From contig CAUTUX010000007.1 in NCBI GenBank assembly GCA_963542015.1, positions 12,782 to 76,781 on the forward strand: 64,000 nt of DNA. The letters are read 5' to 3'. Origin of the DNA: CAUTUX01 sp963542015 (GTDB taxonomy: Bacteria; Bacillota; Clostridia; Christensenellales; CAG-917). Each line of letters opens with the position of its first letter. Positions within the stretch are counted from its first letter, which is position 1. The notes below the pieces were generated by a model. It did no database searches. It was not told where the DNA came from and worked only from the letters and a program-made list of their open reading frames with translations. This document shows positions 1 through 7,509 of this stretch, piece by piece. Made by a program: the position numbers and the translations under genes.

Positions 1-117
1 GCCTTTTTCAACAATCAATATTTTCATTTTGGATTTAAGTTTTAGTAGTTCTAATGCGGTAAATATGCCAGCTGGACCAGCTCCGACAATACATACATCA
101 ACTTTATTTTTTGTCAT
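1..117 (-). CDS. FAD/NAD(P)-dependent oxidoreductase, N-terminal fragment (runs off the left edge)
   Basis: Only the first 39 codons lie in the window. They read as a Rossmann dinucleotide-binding start: a beta strand (VDVCIVGAG), the GAGPAG turn, a helix, then the second strand ILIVEKG, with the acidic residue expected for binding the FAD ribose. This is the start of a two-dinucleotide-binding flavoprotein, but the substrate cannot be told from it. The ATG overlaps the nrdR stop codon (ATGA), so it is translationally coupled to nrdR and is the last visible gene of the ftsA-ftsZ-nrdR unit. Confidence 0.8.
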   Translation of the reverse strand, partial: MTKNKVDVCIVGAGPAGIFTALELLKLKSKMKILIVEKG

Positions 118-572
118 TCTTCTTTATCCCTCATGTTAACTTCTTTCACAAAACTTTCTACATCCTGGAACTGTTTATACACAGATGCATATCTTATATA
201 AGCTACCCCATCTGTCTTTCTTAACCCTTCCATTACAAACTCTCCAATCTGTCTTGATTGAATCTCATGCCCATTACATTCGTTTGCGACTTTCTTCTCA
301 ATATCTTTAATTAGTTCGTCAATCTTTGATATTGGAATCTTGCACTTCTCACAAGCTTTCATTATACCAACTCTAACCTTATTTATGTCAAAAACTTGTC
401 TACTTCCATCTGTTTTAACAACATATACTGGCGTGCTTTCAATGGTTTCATATGTGGTGAATCTTTCCCCACAATTAATACATTCTCTTCTTCTTCTAAT
501 TGAGAGACCATCTTCACTTTGGCGTGAATCAAGAACTTTACTCTCCATTGAACCACAATTTTTACACTTCAT
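114..572 (-). CDS. nrdR: Transcriptional repressor NrdR
   Basis: NrdR represses ribonucleotide reductase genes by sensing ATP/dATP and binding NrdR boxes. The 152-residue protein has the usual family length. It starts with a zinc ribbon (C3, C6, C31, C34; CKNCGS and CINCGERFTTYE) and continues with an ATP-cone domain from about residue 49 to 139, including VVKTDGSRQVFD. It lies 11 bp downstream of ftsZ and overlaps the next gene by an ATGA junction. No NrdR target gene is visible in this window. Confidence 0.96.
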   Translation of the reverse strand: MKCKNCGSMESKVLDSRQSEDGLSIRRRRECINCGERFTTYETIESTPVYVVKTDGSRQVFDINKVRVGIMKACEKCKIPISKIDELIKDIEKKVANECNGHEIQSRQIGEFVMEGLRKTDGVAYIRYASVYKQFQDVESFVKEVNMRDKEE

Positions 573-583
573 ATTTTACTTCC

Positions 584-1987
584 TTATTTATTCTTTCTAA
601 ACTTCTTAAAAAATTCAGGAACTTTATTTCTTGCTGAAACTCGAGATGCATTTACTACAGTTTCATTTTCAACTGGTCTTGGTTGGTATATTTGTGGCTG
701 AGGCTGTACAGGTTGCTCAGGCTGAGGTGTAGGCTGAAAACTTGCCGTGGCAGTCATTGGTCTTTGAGTAGCGAAAGCAGATGTCGAATTATTATTCAAA
801 GAACTTTGCATACTCGCCAACGCACTATCATATTGTTTGTCCAACTCTTTTTTAGTGTTAACCGAAACGCTTGCATTCTTAGCAAATTTATCAGTGAAAC
901 CAGTGGCAATAATTGTAATCTCAATATCAGTCATTCCAGGCTCTAAACCTGTTCCAACGATCATATTAACCTTATCGTCAGCCACTTCCTTAATAATTGA
1001 ACATGCACTTTCAACTTCGCTAAGCATCATATCTTCTCCACCTTTGATATTAACTATAATACCTGTAGCACCTTCAATATCCGTCTCAAGTAATGGGCTG
1101 TATACGGCACCTTTAACAGCTGAAAGAATACGATTTTCTCCCTTACCTTTACCCATACCCATATGTGCTAAACCTTTATTGAGAAGTATTGTTCTAACAT
1201 CGGCAAAATCTAAATTTATAAGTGAATGGTTTGCGATAACATCTGTTACACCTTGGACAGCTTGTCTCAAAACATCATCGGCAATTTCAAATGCTCTCTT
1301 GAATGAAACATTTGCATTTAATACTTCGAGCAACTTCTGATTTGGAATAACCAATAAAGTATCAACAAACTTGCTTAAGTTTCTAATTCCAATTTCAGCA
1401 TTACGCATTCTGATTACGCCTTCAAAATCAAATGGTTTTGTTACAACAGCTACTGTTAAGATCCCCATCTCTTTTGCAACTTTAGCTATAATAGGTGCAG
1501 CACCAGTTCCTGTTCCACCTCCCATTCCAGCTGTTATAAAAAGAAGGTCAGTATCTTCAAGGGTTTCTCTGATTTTATCAATAGACTCTTCAGCAGAAGC
1601 TCTTCCAACCTCAGGATTTGCACCAGCTCCCAATCCACCAGTTTTCATTTCACCAATTTGAACCCTGGATGAAGGTTCGACCAATGATTTTGACAATGCT
1701 TGCATATCGGTGTTCATAACAACAAAGTGAGCACTTTCAATACCAGCACGAATCATATTATCAACAGCGTTGTTACCACCGCCACCTATTCCAACAACTA
1801 CTATCTTAGCTTCACCAATTTTCTTATATGAAACTTCTTCAGCATTTGACGGAATAATATATGATTCGAATTCATCTTCAGAATCATCAATATTTTGTTC
1901 TTCAACTACTTTTGGCTCTTCTTTTTCAAATTCTTCACTTGGATTTTCACCAACTTTACCTAATCCTAATTTCTCAAAATCTAACAT
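584..1987 (-). CDS. ftsZ: Cell division protein FtsZ
   Basis: Tubulin-like GTPase that forms the division ring. The nucleotide-binding loop GIGGGGNNAV, the signature GGGTGTGAAP (near residue 160) and the T7 loop region are all present. The C-terminal end VPEFFKKFRKNK matches the conserved tail peptide that binds FtsA, after a Pro/Gln-rich linker of about 80 residues. The reading frame is open to a GTG at 1993, but AGAGG at 1993-1997 sits 5 nt before the ATG at 1987, so I start there. Unusual is an acidic N-terminal extension of about 55 residues before the globular domain; most FtsZ proteins have 10-15. It follows ftsA directly. Confidence 0.97.
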   Translation of the reverse strand: MLDFEKLGLGKVGENPSEEFEKEEPKVVEEQNIDDSEDEFESYIIPSNAEEVSYKKIGEAKIVVVGIGGGGNNAVDNMIRAGIESAHFVVMNTDMQALSKSLVEPSSRVQIGEMKTGGLGAGANPEVGRASAEESIDKIRETLEDTDLLFITAGMGGGTGTGAAPIIAKVAKEMGILTVAVVTKPFDFEGVIRMRNAEIGIRNLSKFVDTLLVIPNQKLLEVLNANVSFKRAFEIADDVLRQAVQGVTDVIANHSLINLDFADVRTILLNKGLAHMGMGKGKGENRILSAVKGAVYSPLLETDIEGATGIIVNIKGGEDMMLSEVESACSIIKEVADDKVNMIVGTGLEPGMTDIEITIIATGFTDKFAKNASVSVNTKKELDKQYDSALASMQSSLNNNSTSAFATQRPMTATASFQPTPQPEQPVQPQPQIYQPRPVENETVVNASRVSARNKVPEFFKKFRKNK

Positions 1988-1996
1988 ATTCACCTC

Positions 1997-3121
1997 TTAA
2001 TAATATGTAATCCGTTTATTGTAGTAGCCATTGATTAACTGCATCAATGAAGCTATATTTACCTTTGAAAGCTCTCTAAACTTAGGAAAGTTTGAAGATA
2101 TCAATTCAACATTCTTCCCTATTTTGTCTTCTAAAATTCGATTAATTCCTCTTATACCTGAAAGTCCATATCCTGTTAGATATATAGGACTGTATTCTGG
2201 AACTTTTTCTAAATTATATCCAATTACTTCTTTTATTAAATCGAATATTAAATCTATTCTTGATTTAACAATTTGATACAAATAATATGTATCAATTTCA
2301 TAACCCTTAAATACTTCAACTCCTATCTCTGCATAATTCATAGTGAAGTCCATGCTGTATAAAAATTCTTCTAAAGTATCAAACGGCAAATCAACCAGCT
2401 CATACATGTCAGCTACAATGTCAGCTGCACCTGTAGAAATTGATTTCATATCAAGTATCCCTTCTCCCTTACCAAGGATTACTGATGTAGACAAATAACC
2501 AATATCAATCATAATATAAGGCACTGTGCGTCTATTATCATCCAACAAGGACATCCCTTGAGCCCAAGCTGTAGAAATGAATTTGATTAATTTAAATTTA
2601 AATCTCTTTAAAATTACAAGCATCACATTTACATACTTGTCTTCAGCAAATATATATGTAACCTTGCCTTGAATCTTCGATGCCTTCTTACCCCTAACAT
2701 CATAAAATGATTCATTTGATTTATCAGTCTTTATCTCAATCAACGACTTGTTAATGCAAGTATATCCCTTTGATTTAAAGGTGTTTCCTTTCTGAATCAA
2801 AAATTTAATGTCATCATCAACGACTTCTCTTTCTCTTCCGAAACTAACATTAACTGTTGACTTCCTTGAAGAACAAAATTCGGTTGGAACACTAATATAA
2901 ACTTCTCTAGGTAATTTTTTTGTGAGACTCTTTAATGTTTCTAATATAGTTATAATTGTATCACTTACCTCAGTTACATTTAAGAAATCCCCTTCGCAAA
3001 ATCCAGAATAATTTTTGTGAATTTCATTTTTTACACTAAAAATGCCAGCACTCTTTTTTGTGCCTACTAAACCTGTTATTTTTCTTGAATCCACATCAAT
3101 TATAAGGATATCTCTTTGCAT
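1997..3121 (-). CDS. ftsA: Divergent FtsA-type actin-like cell division protein
   Basis: FtsA is the actin-like ATPase that tethers FtsZ to the membrane. Visible are an N-terminal phosphate-1 motif (IIDVDSRKITGLVG), a phosphate-2 motif near residue 206 (IDIGYLSTSVIL) and an adenosine-motif-like YLTGYGLSGIRG near residue 317. The 374 residues are fewer than the usual 400-430, and the sequence is strongly diverged. The usual C-terminal amphipathic membrane-targeting helix is not obvious; the end is NGYYNKRITYY. Its place directly before ftsZ supports the call. It starts 1 nt after the stop codon of the recombinase homologue, so both are on one transcript. Confidence 0.8.
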   Translation of the reverse strand: MQRDILIIDVDSRKITGLVGTKKSAGIFSVKNEIHKNYSGFCEGDFLNVTEVSDTIITILETLKSLTKKLPREVYISVPTEFCSSRKSTVNVSFGREREVVDDDIKFLIQKGNTFKSKGYTCINKSLIEIKTDKSNESFYDVRGKKASKIQGKVTYIFAEDKYVNVMLVILKRFKFKLIKFISTAWAQGMSLLDDNRRTVPYIMIDIGYLSTSVILGKGEGILDMKSISTGAADIVADMYELVDLPFDTLEEFLYSMDFTMNYAEIGVEVFKGYEIDTYYLYQIVKSRIDLIFDLIKEVIGYNLEKVPEYSPIYLTGYGLSGIRGINRILEDKIGKNVELISSNFPKFRELSKVNIASLMQLINGYYNKRITYY

Positions 3122-3122
3122 A

Positions 3123-3713
3123 CTATCTTCCAGCTCCTATTGCTATTCTTATATCTGATGTGTCGCAAACCTTCAAAGCCTCTTGTAAATCTTTAATTTC
3201 ATCTTCTTCAAAACTCATGTTCTCATTACCGTTATTAATGAACAATAATTCAACTCCATTTGCCTCACACAGAGAAAAAACTATTTCCGCACCATATCTC
3301 AACAACCTGTCTTTATGAGTTAATATGAGGCGCTTAACTTTGCCCTGTGCAATATAAGCACAAAGTTCCTTAAGACCTTTCTTGTAGAAATTAAGCCCAC
3401 TCCCAACTTCCTGAATCAATTTGTAATCATAACCTTGCTGAGCACAATACTTATTTAGAACTTCAATTTGTCTGGCTAAATCAACAATTTGATTTTTATT
3501 TGCCACTCTTGCATATGCTATTGTTAAACGATTTTCATTATTTGAATAACTATTTCTTTTAAATATTGAAAGAGTCTCATAGCTGTATCTACGAGCTCCA
3601 CCTTGGGTCTTTTTATCTGGAACCAACTGACCAGACTTATCCCAATTTCTTAATGTCTGTATTGAAACACCTAAAATTTCAGCTGTCTGACCAATCGTTA
3701 AATACCTGTTCAT
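3123..3713 (-). CDS. IS607-type serine recombinase homologue, catalytic serine replaced by alanine
   Basis: The protein has 196 residues. Residues 1-50 are a MerR-like winged helix (LTIGQTAEILGVSIQTLRNW) and residues 62-190 are a resolvase domain, the layout of IS607 TnpA. In active enzymes the nucleophile follows YARV (YARVS); here the codon at 3501-3503 is GCA, giving A71. The other catalytic-core positions look intact: R69, the KDRLLR motif (D, R, R) and EEDEIKDL. The C-terminal end is short. There is no tnpB and no IS ends nearby. It is the first gene of a unit with ftsA, ftsZ and nrdR. It seems leaderless, with a -10 six nt before the ATG. Most likely a domesticated DNA-binding protein or a fossil; the intact reading frame favours retention. 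Confidence 0.75.
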   Translation of the reverse strand: MNRYLTIGQTAEILGVSIQTLRNWDKSGQLVPDKKTQGGARRYSYETLSIFKRNSYSNNENRLTIAYARVANKNQIVDLARQIEVLNKYCAQQGYDYKLIQEVGSGLNFYKKGLKELCAYIAQGKVKRLILTHKDRLLRYGAEIVFSLCEANGVELLFINNGNENMSFEEDEIKDLQEALKVCDTSDIRIAIGAGR

Positions 3714-3748
3714 GCTATAAGTATAAACAATTGGAAGTTTGATGTAAA
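3714..3748 (-). promoter_or_regulatory. Promoter of the recombinase-ftsA-ftsZ-nrdR unit (leaderless)
   Basis: On the minus strand TTTACA (3743-3748), a 17-bp spacer and TATACT (3720-3725) are followed by six bases and the ATG at 3713. Transcription would start at or next to the ATG, and no Shine-Dalgarno sequence is present. Confidence 0.7.
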
Positions 3749-3757
3749 GTATTTTCT

Positions 3758-3788
3758 ATAAAAAACAACAAAATTTGTTGTTTTTTAT
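3758..3788. terminator. 31-bp perfect palindrome, bidirectional intrinsic terminator
   Basis: Two 15-base arms (ATAAAAAACAACAAA and its exact complement) flank a single central base. Either strand gives a hairpin ending in a T run. It lies 5 bp after the stop of the small membrane protein gene, and so ends the mraZ unit and separates it from the ftsA-ftsZ unit. Confidence 0.75.
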
Positions 3789-3793
3789 ATGTT

Positions 3794-4255
3794 TTATTTG
3801 TTGATTACTTTTTCTAATGAAATTTGTTTGATAGAACTTATTGGAGTTTTTACTCTTCCAGCATTTATAGCTTTATAATTTCCAAGTATTAAACCCAATA
3901 CTAAAACTACGAAACTTACATATCCTGTTACTAAAAGTTTTGCTTTCCAATTTAACTTTGCTTTTTTCTTAGCTCTTTTATTTGTTTCTTCTCTGATTTG
4001 TTCTGCTAATGCAACTTCTTGCATTTGAGCAACTGCAGTAGCGTCTTCATATGTATCGGCGGATAAGTCAGAAGTTGCAGCTTTATTTGATGTGGTTTCT
4101 GTTTCAGTACTAGTATTTTGAATTCCTGAACCAAAAAATGGTCTTTGTACTGTTTGAAATCCTACATTGGTACCGGTATATTCTTCAAATGTAGGAAAAG
4201 CACTCATCATTGTGTCTGTCTTTTCTCTTACTAATTCTTCTGTTGCTACTGCCAT
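3794..4255 (-). CDS. Small single-pass membrane protein of the division region, unrecognised
   Basis: I do not recognise a family. The protein has 153 residues from the ATG at 4255. An ATG at 4258 is also open, but GGGAGG at 4262-4267 is spaced better for 4255. Residues 1-85 are polar, rich in Thr/Ser/Ala/Glu and probably disordered. A basic stretch (KRAKKKAKLNWKAK) then leads into one hydrophobic helix at about 106-125, followed by a 28-residue tail. The topology is probably cytoplasmic N-terminus. It sits where ftsL would be expected after rsmH, but FtsL has its helix near the N-terminus and an external coiled coil, so the resemblance is only positional. Confidence 0.75.
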   Translation of the reverse strand: MAVATEELVREKTDTMMSAFPTFEEYTGTNVGFQTVQRPFFGSGIQNTSTETETTSNKAATSDLSADTYEDATAVAQMQEVALAEQIREETNKRAKKKAKLNWKAKLLVTGYVSFVVLVLGLILGNYKAINAGRVKTPISSIKQISLEKVINK

Positions 4256-4269
4256 CATATACCTCCCCT

Positions 4270-4524
4270 TTATGCAACAATCAAATCTGATTGACTGTTA
4301 GAACAAATTGCATTTTGATTATCACTGCTTGTTAAATCTATAAAGCTACACAAGTTTGAAATCATACAATTAATTGAATCCATTTCTCTTTCTACTTCAG
4401 AACAACTGGCGAATATGTCATCTTCAAGTCTTTCAATACTTATTACATTTCCCTGTTGCGTAACTACTAAATCTTCTGTAGTTAAATCAAACAATGTTCT
4501 TGGTTGTACCGCTGTTGCTATCAT
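4270..4524 (-). CDS. Small acidic protein in the mraZ-rsmH unit, unrecognised
   Basis: 84 residues, soluble and acidic, with four cysteines and no membrane segment. I recognise no family. The ATG overlaps the rsmH stop (ATGA), and AAGGAG lies a short way upstream, inside rsmH, so translation is well supported. The next gene follows after a short gap, with its own GGGAGG. Being placed in a division operon suggests a link to cell division or envelope growth; this is inference from position only. Confidence 0.65.
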   Translation of the reverse strand: MIATAVQPRTLFDLTTEDLVVTQQGNVISIERLEDDIFASCSEVEREMDSINCMISNLCSFIDLTSSDNQNAICSNSQSDLIVA

Positions 4525-5462
4525 GACTCTATTCTCCTTTTTTCTATTATTCTCAGTTTTGCTGATTGAGACCTTTTATTCTCTAACAACTCGCTCTGAG
4601 TAGCTAATATTGGTTTCTTGTTTATTAGTTTTATAATTTCTTTTTTTCCACACACACATTTAGGTAATTCTTTTGGACATGTACAACCTTGACTGTATTC
4701 AACAAATTTCGATTTGACTATTCTATCTTCCAAAGAATGGAATGTTATTACCGCCATTCTGCCAGACGGTTTTAGAAGAGATATTGCATCATCTATAAAT
4801 GAATCTAAATCTTCTAACTCACCATTAACTGCTATTCTTATTGCTTGGAAAGCCTTTTTGGCTGGATGAGAACCTGTGTGTAAAAATTTTTCCGGATAAG
4901 ACATCTTAATTATGTCTACAAACTGGGTCGTACTTACAATCGCATTTTTCTTTCTTTCGTTTACGATATTTTTCGCAATTTTATACCAATTTTGCTCCTC
5001 TCCATAGTCTCTTAATATTTTCCCTATTTGTTGCTCTGAATATGTGTTTAATATTGTATATGCTGTTAACTCTTGATTTCTGTTCATTCTCATGTCAAGG
5101 TTTGCATCTTTCATGTAGCTGAATCCTCTTTCTGGATTATCTAATTGGTATGAAGAAACTCCTAAATCAGCCAAAATTCCATCAACTTGTTCAATCTTTA
5201 AATCTGCGAGGATTTGTTTTAAATTTTTAAAATCACTGTTGATATATGTAATATTTGAAAATCTTTTAAGCCTTTCTTTACTATGGTTTATTGCCTCAAT
5301 GTCTTTATCAATACAAATTAATTTACTATTCGTAATCCTGTTACAAATCTCTTCAGAATGACCGCCACCACCTAATGTGCAATCAACATAAACACCGTTA
5401 TTTTTAATGTTAAGTCCGTCTATGCATTCGGACAACAAAACCGGTTTATGGTTAAATTCCAT
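4521..5462 (-). CDS. rsmH: 16S rRNA (cytosine-1402-N4) methyltransferase RsmH
   Basis: Methylates C1402 of 16S rRNA using S-adenosylmethionine. The protein has 313 residues, the family norm. The SAM-binding loop is DCTLGGGGHSEEI near residue 28, followed by DLGVSSYQLDNPERGFS and VITFHSLEDRIVK. Four cysteines near the C-terminus (CTCPKELPKCVCGKK) are common in the family. The ATG overlaps the mraZ stop by one base, the usual mraZ-mraW coupling. Confidence 0.97.
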   Translation of the reverse strand: MEFNHKPVLLSECIDGLNIKNNGVYVDCTLGGGGHSEEICNRITNSKLICIDKDIEAINHSKERLKRFSNITYINSDFKNLKQILADLKIEQVDGILADLGVSSYQLDNPERGFSYMKDANLDMRMNRNQELTAYTILNTYSEQQIGKILRDYGEEQNWYKIAKNIVNERKKNAIVSTTQFVDIIKMSYPEKFLHTGSHPAKKAFQAIRIAVNGELEDLDSFIDDAISLLKPSGRMAVITFHSLEDRIVKSKFVEYSQGCTCPKELPKCVCGKKEIIKLINKKPILATQSELLENKRSQSAKLRIIEKRRIES

Positions 5463-5911
5463 TACTTACCTAAATTTTCAAGTTTCCTTAGGACCTCAGC
5501 AAAGTTGTTAGCCTTACTTATTCCTTCATCTATCTTATTTCTATCATCTTCAGACCATATTTCTATGTAATCGCCCATTCCAATGGTAGAAATGTTTTTT
5601 TTGATATTTGCTAAATTAACCAAATTTATATCAAGTGTCACTCTTCCTTGATTGTCAATTTCAACTTGTTGGCTGTTAGACATGATAAATGTTCTAACAT
5701 CAGCCAATTCACTGTTCCCATAGAATCCAACATCCAATTGACTAATAAGTGCATCAAATTTATCTTCTGTGAGTATATATAAGCATTTCAATTCTCTGCC
5801 AGGACAAATATATAAAGGTTCATTTTCACTAAAAAAAGGTTTGAATTTTGTAGGTACTCTGAATCTGTTTCTTTCATCCAGTTGATGACTGGATTTCCCT
5901 ATTACTTTCAC
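5462..5911 (-). CDS. mraZ: Transcriptional regulator MraZ
   Basis: MraZ is a ring-forming DNA-binding protein with two SpoVT/AbrB half-domains that controls its own operon. Both half motifs are visible: DERNRFRVPTKF near residue 12 and DNQGRVTLDINLV near residue 86. The 149 residues are normal. The start is GTG at 5911, preceded by AAAGGAG at the right distance. Repeats of the TGGG type lie in its promoter region, consistent with autoregulation. Confidence 0.95.
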   Translation of the reverse strand: MKVIGKSSHQLDERNRFRVPTKFKPFFSENEPLYICPGRELKCLYILTEDKFDALISQLDVGFYGNSELADVRTFIMSNSQQVEIDNQGRVTLDINLVNLANIKKNISTIGMGDYIEIWSEDDRNKIDEGISKANNFAEVLRKLENLGK

Positions 5912-5939
5912 AATTCGCTCCTTTTTGTGGCGTAATTTA

Positions 5940-6004
5940 AAGATACTATAGGCATTTGACCCAAGTCAACCCATTTTGACCAATTAATTAACAAAATTGC
6001 CCCA
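5940..6004 (-). promoter_or_regulatory. mraZ promoter with TGGG-type MraZ boxes
   Basis: On the minus strand TGGG occurs at 5970-5973 and 5960-5963, with TGGT at 5979-5982 and another TGGG at 6001-6004. The three inner ones are 9-10 bp apart, one helical turn, as in known MraZ operators. The boxes overlap a possible promoter: TTGACT at 5964-5969 with TATCTT at 5940-5945 (18-bp spacer), or TATAGT at 5945-5950. The rest of the 326-bp gap to 6237 is AT-rich with no gene. Confidence 0.55.
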
Positions 6005-6224
6005 ATAATTAATAATCTTGGATTTATGTTGCATTTTAGTTTAAATTTTAATTAAAAACATCAATGTAATTTTCAGTTTTAAGCATATTTTAAACAAAAT
6101 TAGTTAATTTTTTAACTATCATCTAGGAGTCTATTTGCAAACCATAATTTGCTGACAAAATTGCCACAACATTCTTTAATTTCTTTCCAAAATTCTTCAA
6201 ATTTATTGATTTTTAAAAATATGC

Positions 6225-6237
6225 TATAGTTTTAAAT
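6225..6237 (+). promoter_or_regulatory. Extended -10 promoter of the metallophosphoesterase gene (leaderless)
   Basis: TGCTATAGT (TG at 6222-6223, TATAGT at 6225-6230) is an extended -10 element. Seven bases later is the ATG at 6238. No good -35 and no Shine-Dalgarno sequence are seen, so the mRNA probably begins at or beside the start codon. Confidence 0.55.
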
Positions 6238-6927
6238 ATGAAAATCTTTGCAATTAGCGACCTTCATGTTTCAACATTTGACAAGCCGATGGGAATATTT
6301 GGAGATCATTGGATAAATCATTTTGAAAAAATTAAAAGCGATTGGCTATCTAAGGCAACTGATGAAGATATTGTTATTTTAGCTGGAGATATTTGCTGGG
6401 CTATGAATATTGAAGAAGCTAAATCGGACTACTCTCTTTTTATGAACTTACCTGGAATCAAAATTATTTGCAAAGGGAATCATGAATACTATTGGAATTC
6501 ACTATCTAAGATGCAGAAGGCTTTCCCAGATTTATATTTTATACAAAATAATGCCTATAAAATTAATGAATATATATTTTGTGGAACACGAGGTTGGGAT
6601 ATCCCGAATAAGGATTCAACCCCAGAAGATATTAAAATTTATAATAGAGAAATAGAAAGATTAAAACTTTCATTAAATCAAGCTAAGAAATTACAAACCA
6701 ATAATGAAAAAATAATTGTTCTTACCCACTTCCCACCATATGCATATCCAAATACAAATAGTGAATTTACAAAATTATTTGAAGAATTTAATGTTAAGGC
6801 TGTTGTATTTGGACACTTACATGGTATGTCAATAAAATTCCCTACTTATCAAACACACAACAATATCGAATACTACTTAACTTCAGCAGATCAAATTGAT
6901 TTTAAGTTAGTTGAAATCAATTTATAA
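6238..6927 (+). CDS. Calcineurin-like metallophosphoesterase
   Basis: The 229-residue protein has the five metal-binding motifs of the superfamily in order: SDLHVS (D8, H10), AGDICWAM, KGNHEYYW, THFPPYAYP and FGHLHG. It is soluble, with no signal peptide. The substrate is unknown; close relatives are often called predicted phosphohydrolases. The only gene on the plus strand between mraZ and tRNA-Val, it converges with engB and overlaps its 3' end by 6 bp, which leaves no room for separate terminators. Confidence 0.85.
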   Translation: MKIFAISDLHVSTFDKPMGIFGDHWINHFEKIKSDWLSKATDEDIVILAGDICWAMNIEEAKSDYSLFMNLPGIKIICKGNHEYYWNSLSKMQKAFPDLYFIQNNAYKINEYIFCGTRGWDIPNKDSTPEDIKIYNREIERLKLSLNQAKKLQTNNEKIIVLTHFPPYAYPNTNSEFTKLFEEFNVKAVVFGHLHGMSIKFPTYQTHNNIEYYLTSADQIDFKLVEINL

Positions 6928-7509
6928 CGATAATATTTCGTCGATCTTCTCGTAGACTTTATCTCGTCCTAGATTTTTCAATCCAGAGTAATCAATAATA
7001 TTATCTATTCCAATACCCAGAGTTGAATATATTATTTTTTTTGCTTTAACTAATTCATTTTTAGAAAGTTTGTCTATCTTGTTCGCGATTACTGTAAATG
7101 GGATACGATAGTGGTTAAAATAGTTCATCATCAGCATGTCATCTTCTCTTGGCTTATGCCTTACATCCACTAAAAAAAACACATGTTTTAAAGATTGTGA
7201 CTGGATAAGATAAGTTTCAATAAGCTTTCCCCATTTGATTTTTTCTTCCTTTGAAACTGTGGCGTAGCCATAACCTGGTAGGTCAACAAAATAAAAATCG
7301 CCATCGTTAATCTTGAAATAATTTATAAGCCGTGTGCATCCTGGTTTGGAAGAAGATTTTGCAATTTTTTTATTATTGAGAACTGAATTAATAAATGTGG
7401 ACTTGCCTACATTTGATTTGCCAATAACTGCAAACTCATTTGATGTATTTTTTAAAATAGCATCGGGCTTTGCAACTGAAATGACAAAATCGGCACTTTT
7501 AATTTTCAT
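6922..7509 (-). CDS. engB: Ribosome biogenesis GTP-binding protein EngB (YsxC)
   Basis: Essential GTPase in 50S subunit assembly. The 195-residue protein carries G1 GKSNVGKST, G3 DLPGYGYA and G4 NKIDK. The start overlaps the clpX stop (ATGA). The clpX-engB order is widespread in Gram-positive bacteria. It is the last gene of the tig-clpP-clpX-engB unit. Confidence 0.96.
   Translation of the reverse strand: MKIKSADFVISVAKPDAILKNTSNEFAVIGKSNVGKSTFINSVLNNKKIAKSSSKPGCTRLINYFKINDGDFYFVDLPGYGYATVSKEEKIKWGKLIETYLIQSQSLKHVFFLVDVRHKPREDDMLMMNYFNHYRIPFTVIANKIDKLSKNELVKAKKIIYSTLGIGIDNIIDYSGLKNLGRDKVYEKIDEILSL

Noticed and set aside
584..1993. FtsZ start at GTG 1993
   Set aside because: The AGAGG site overlaps that codon; ATG 1987 is correctly spaced.
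3123..3793. Complete IS607 insertion sequence
   Set aside because: No tnpB, no cargo, no recognisable ends, and the recombinase active-site serine is gone.
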